Part shown: in pieces, positions 6,219 to 7,882 of the stretch
Layout of the letters: each line of letters opens with the position of its first letter
Numbering within the stretch: the stretch's first letter is position 1
From: an uncultured Dermabacteraceae bacterium
GTDB taxonomy: Bacteria > Actinomycetota > Actinomycetes > Actinomycetales > Dermabacteraceae
DNA: 7,882 nt
Assembly: GCA_943913905.1 (NCBI GenBank)
Contig: CALTZZ010000107.1
Span: 1 to 7,882, forward strand
Reading direction: 5' to 3'
The notes under the pieces: model-generated
Told to the model about the DNA's origin: nothing
Database searches by the model: none
The model's input: the letters and a program-made list of their open reading frames with translations, nothing else
Made by a program: the position numbers and the translations under genes

Positions 6219-7164
6219 GGTGCCTCCCGCGGACAAGCAGCGTAATGAACACTGCGGCGCCGAGCAGTCCGAGGATCACCGACACGGGCATTTCGAACGG
6301 CATGATGATCGTGCGAGCCAGGAGGTCACACACGGTAATGATCCAGATCCCGAGCAAACACACCCACGGAAGATTCGAGCGCAGGTTGTCGCCGCGAATC
6401 ATGGACACGATGTTCGGAACTATGAGGCCGAGGAAGGGGAGCGACCCAACTACGACTGTTACCACTCCGGTGGCGATAGACACGAGCGCGACGCCCACCA
6501 TGAGGACGGCGCGGTAATTGAGCCCGACGTTCGTGGCCACGTCTTTCCCAAGTCCGGCCACGGTGAAGCGGTCGGCGATGAAGAACACTGCAACGAGGAC
6601 GGCGAACACGATGAATAGGAGTTCGTAGCGGCCGCGCACGATCCCGGTAAAACTACCGGTGAACCAGATGCTGAGGTTTTGGAGCATGTTCGTGGCGAGA
6701 GCGATGAAGGTGGAAAACGAGCCCACGACAGCGCCCAGCATGATCCCGACGATCGGCACGATGAGTGAGGACTTGAGCGTGACGCGCTGCAGGAACGCGA
6801 AGAAGATCGCGGTACCGATGAGAGCCATGAGGATCGCCCCGCCCATGCGAGCCACCAGGCTCGCGGTGGGGAATGCGACCATCACGAGGATGAGCCCGAG
6901 TCCCGCCCATTCGGTGGTTCCAGTGGTGGATGGCTCCACAAACTTGTTTTGCGTGAGGAGCTGCATGACGAGACCGCACATCGCCATGGCACTCCCGGAC
7001 AGAATGAGGGCGAGGGTGCGCGGCACGCGGGTGATGAAGAGCATGTCGCCGCCACCCTCGGAGCCAAGGTCATAGACCCCCACAAAAAGGGACACCACGA
7101 TCAAAGCGATGGTTGCGAGGACCGCGAGAGAGAGCCTCGCGGTCGCTCGGGTATTCGCCTTCAA
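6211..7164 (-). CDS. Ferric-siderophore ABC transporter, first permease (FecCD family, YclN-like)
   Basis: The 317-residue protein is the other membrane half of the importer and has normal family length. After a short basic N-terminus, helix 1 spans about 11-30. The FecCD motif region reads RVPRTLALILSGSAMAMCG (46-64) followed by QLLTQNKFVEPSTTGT (68-83), matching the family pattern of Arg-x-Pro-Arg, a Gly-rich helix and Gln-Asn-Lys/Pro. The coupling region VGSLPFLGLIVPNIVSMIRG (239-258) contacts the ATPase in known structures. It most resembles Bacillus YclN. The start is a TTG at 7162-7164, only four bases after the binding-protein stop, with no clear ribosome binding site. Any later in-frame start would cut into helix 1, and no ATG or GTG is seen in frame shortly upstream. 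Translation is therefore probably coupled to the preceding gene. Its stop lies inside the start of the second permease. Confidence 0.93.
   Translation of the reverse strand: MKANTRATARLSLAVLATIALIVVSLFVGVYDLGSEGGGDMLFITRVPRTLALILSGSAMAMCGLVMQLLTQNKFVEPSTTGTTEWAGLGLILVMVAFPTASLVARMGGAILMALIGTAIFFAFLQRVTLKSSLIVPIVGIMLGAVVGSFSTFIALATNMLQNLSIWFTGSFTGIVRGRYELLFIVFAVLVAVFFIADRFTVAGLGKDVATNVGLNYRAVLMVGVALVSIATGVVTVVVGSLPFLGLIVPNIVSMIRGDNLRSNLPWVCLLGIWIITVCDLLARTIIMPFEMPVSVILGLLGAAVFITLLVRGRHHA
6223..6228 (-). promoter_or_regulatory. Ribosome binding site that decides the second permease start
   Basis: Read on the minus strand, GGGAGG is followed by four bases and the ATG at 6218-6216. It lies within the last codons of the first permease. 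It favours this ATG over an in-frame TTG at 6236 and so fixes the protein at 366 rather than 372 residues. Confidence 0.7.
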
Positions 7165-7168
7165 GGAG

Positions 7169-7882
7169 CTAGGCGGCTTTCTTCTCGAGAGCTTCGGCGA
7201 AGGTCGTGAGAATCTCGATGTAGGCCTGAATATCCTCGGTGAGGTAGAAGTTGTTGGGCATGTAAATGACGTTGCCCTCCTTGATAGCGGCCACGTTCTT
7301 CAACGCTTCCGACTTTTCGATGAGCTCGGAGGCGGGCTGGTATCCGGCTTCGTCGGCAGCAACAGCAGCGTCGCGGTCCATGACGATGATCCAGTCCGGG
7401 TTTGAGTCCGCGACTGCTTCAACCGAAATGTCGTCGCCCATGTGATCTGTTGTGCCCTCCAGGCTGGCCGACGGCGTCAGACCAAGCATCGGGAAGAGGG
7501 GGCCCACAGCACGACCGGTTTTCGGAGCGGCGTAGTTGATGTCTCCGCCCGAGGTGATGACTCCCATGACGGTCTGATCGGGGTTGTATGCCTTCTTGGC
7601 TCGCTGGATCGCGGCATCGAATTTCTCGATGAGCTGTGTAGCTTCGGCGTCTTTCTGGACGGCTTTACCCACGAGCGAAATCTGGCGCTTCAATTCGCCT
7701 ACGAAGTCGTCTGATTCGGTGTCGATATCGGTATCAACCATCGCGGCTTCGGGCACGAGTTCCTTGATCTTTTCGAAGTGGTCCGCATATCGCGCACCGT
7801 TGAATACGAGATCTGGGTTGGCCGCAACAAACTGTTCGAGGTTGGGCTCCCGGTGTGAGCCAGTGTTGAGGATGTTTTTGTC
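7169..7882 (-). CDS. Siderophore-binding lipoprotein of the ABC importer, 5' end outside the window (YclQ/CeuE/FatB-like)
   Basis: The frame is open from the window's right edge to the TAG at 7169-7171, giving 237 residues; an internal GTG at 7756 is not the true start. The protein is a class III (BtuF/FhuD-fold) periplasmic binding protein. The visible part begins near GSHREPNLEQFVAANPDLV, the typical end of the N-terminal lobe in which the protein lists its ligand-binding loop and strand. Next comes LKRQISLVGK (residues 71-80), part of the long helix joining the lobes. The C-terminal lobe includes VMGVITSGGDINYAAPKTGR, GTTDHMGDDISVE and NPDWIIVMDRDAAVA. The signal peptide and lipobox would lie outside the window; in a Gram-positive cell it would be a membrane-anchored lipoprotein. 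The pattern resembles proteins that bind catecholate or petrobactin-type siderophores, but the ligand cannot be read from this fragment. It is the first visible gene of the importer operon. Confidence 0.9.
   Translation of the reverse strand, partial: DKNILNTGSHREPNLEQFVAANPDLVFNGARYADHFEKIKELVPEAAMVDTDIDTESDDFVGELKRQISLVGKAVQKDAEATQLIEKFDAAIQRAKKAYNPDQTVMGVITSGGDINYAAPKTGRAVGPLFPMLGLTPSASLEGTTDHMGDDISVEAVADSNPDWIIVMDRDAAVAADEAGYQPASELIEKSEALKNVAAIKEGNVIYMPNNFYLTEDIQAYIEILTTFAEALEKKAA

Noticed and set aside
7169..7756. A truncated 195-residue binding protein starting at GTG 7756
   Set aside because: The frame runs on without a stop to 7882 and encodes family-typical sequence (GSHREPNLEQF), so the gene is cut by the window and not truncated.

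Overview
The window looks like chromosome of a moderately high-GC actinobacterium, most likely of the order Micrococcales. Reasons: many GTG/TTG starts, 4-bp ATGA/GTGA gene overlaps, a PriA-type (bifunctional HisA/TrpF-like) isomerase rather than an ordinary HisA, and an SseB-family gene directly after priA. The species cannot be named from this sequence alone.

Left half, plus strand (1-2933): the end of an amino-acid biosynthesis operon. In order it holds the 3' part of an unrecognised gene (to 533), hisH (530-1207), a 52-residue two-helix membrane protein (1204-1362), priA (1390-2136) and an SseB-family gene (2133-2933). Three of the four junctions are 4-bp stop/start overlaps, so the genes are probably one translationally coupled transcript whose promoter lies upstream of the window. 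HisH supplies ammonia from glutamine to HisF (not in the window). PriA carries out the preceding isomerisation in histidine synthesis and probably also the TrpF step of tryptophan synthesis. A 68-base gap (2934-3001) with a candidate leaderless promoter and a small palindrome separates this operon from an MFS transporter gene (3002-4369).

Right half, minus strand (4366-7882): a siderophore ABC importer operon, read right to left: substrate-binding protein (5' end outside the window), two FecCD-type permeases and an ATPase. The proteins most resemble the Bacillus YclQ-YclN-YclO-YclP petrobactin-type set. The binding protein would capture a ferric siderophore outside the membrane, the permease heterodimer would pass it through, and the ATPase would power the step. 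No siderophore biosynthesis gene is visible, so uptake of foreign siderophores is possible but unproven. The importer operon and the MFS gene converge and share the four bases CTAG as overlapping stop codons.

No mobile element, CRISPR array, rRNA, tRNA or clearly new multi-gene system was seen. The least explained items are the unknown gene before hisH, the small membrane protein between hisH and priA, and the long N-terminal extension on the second permease.
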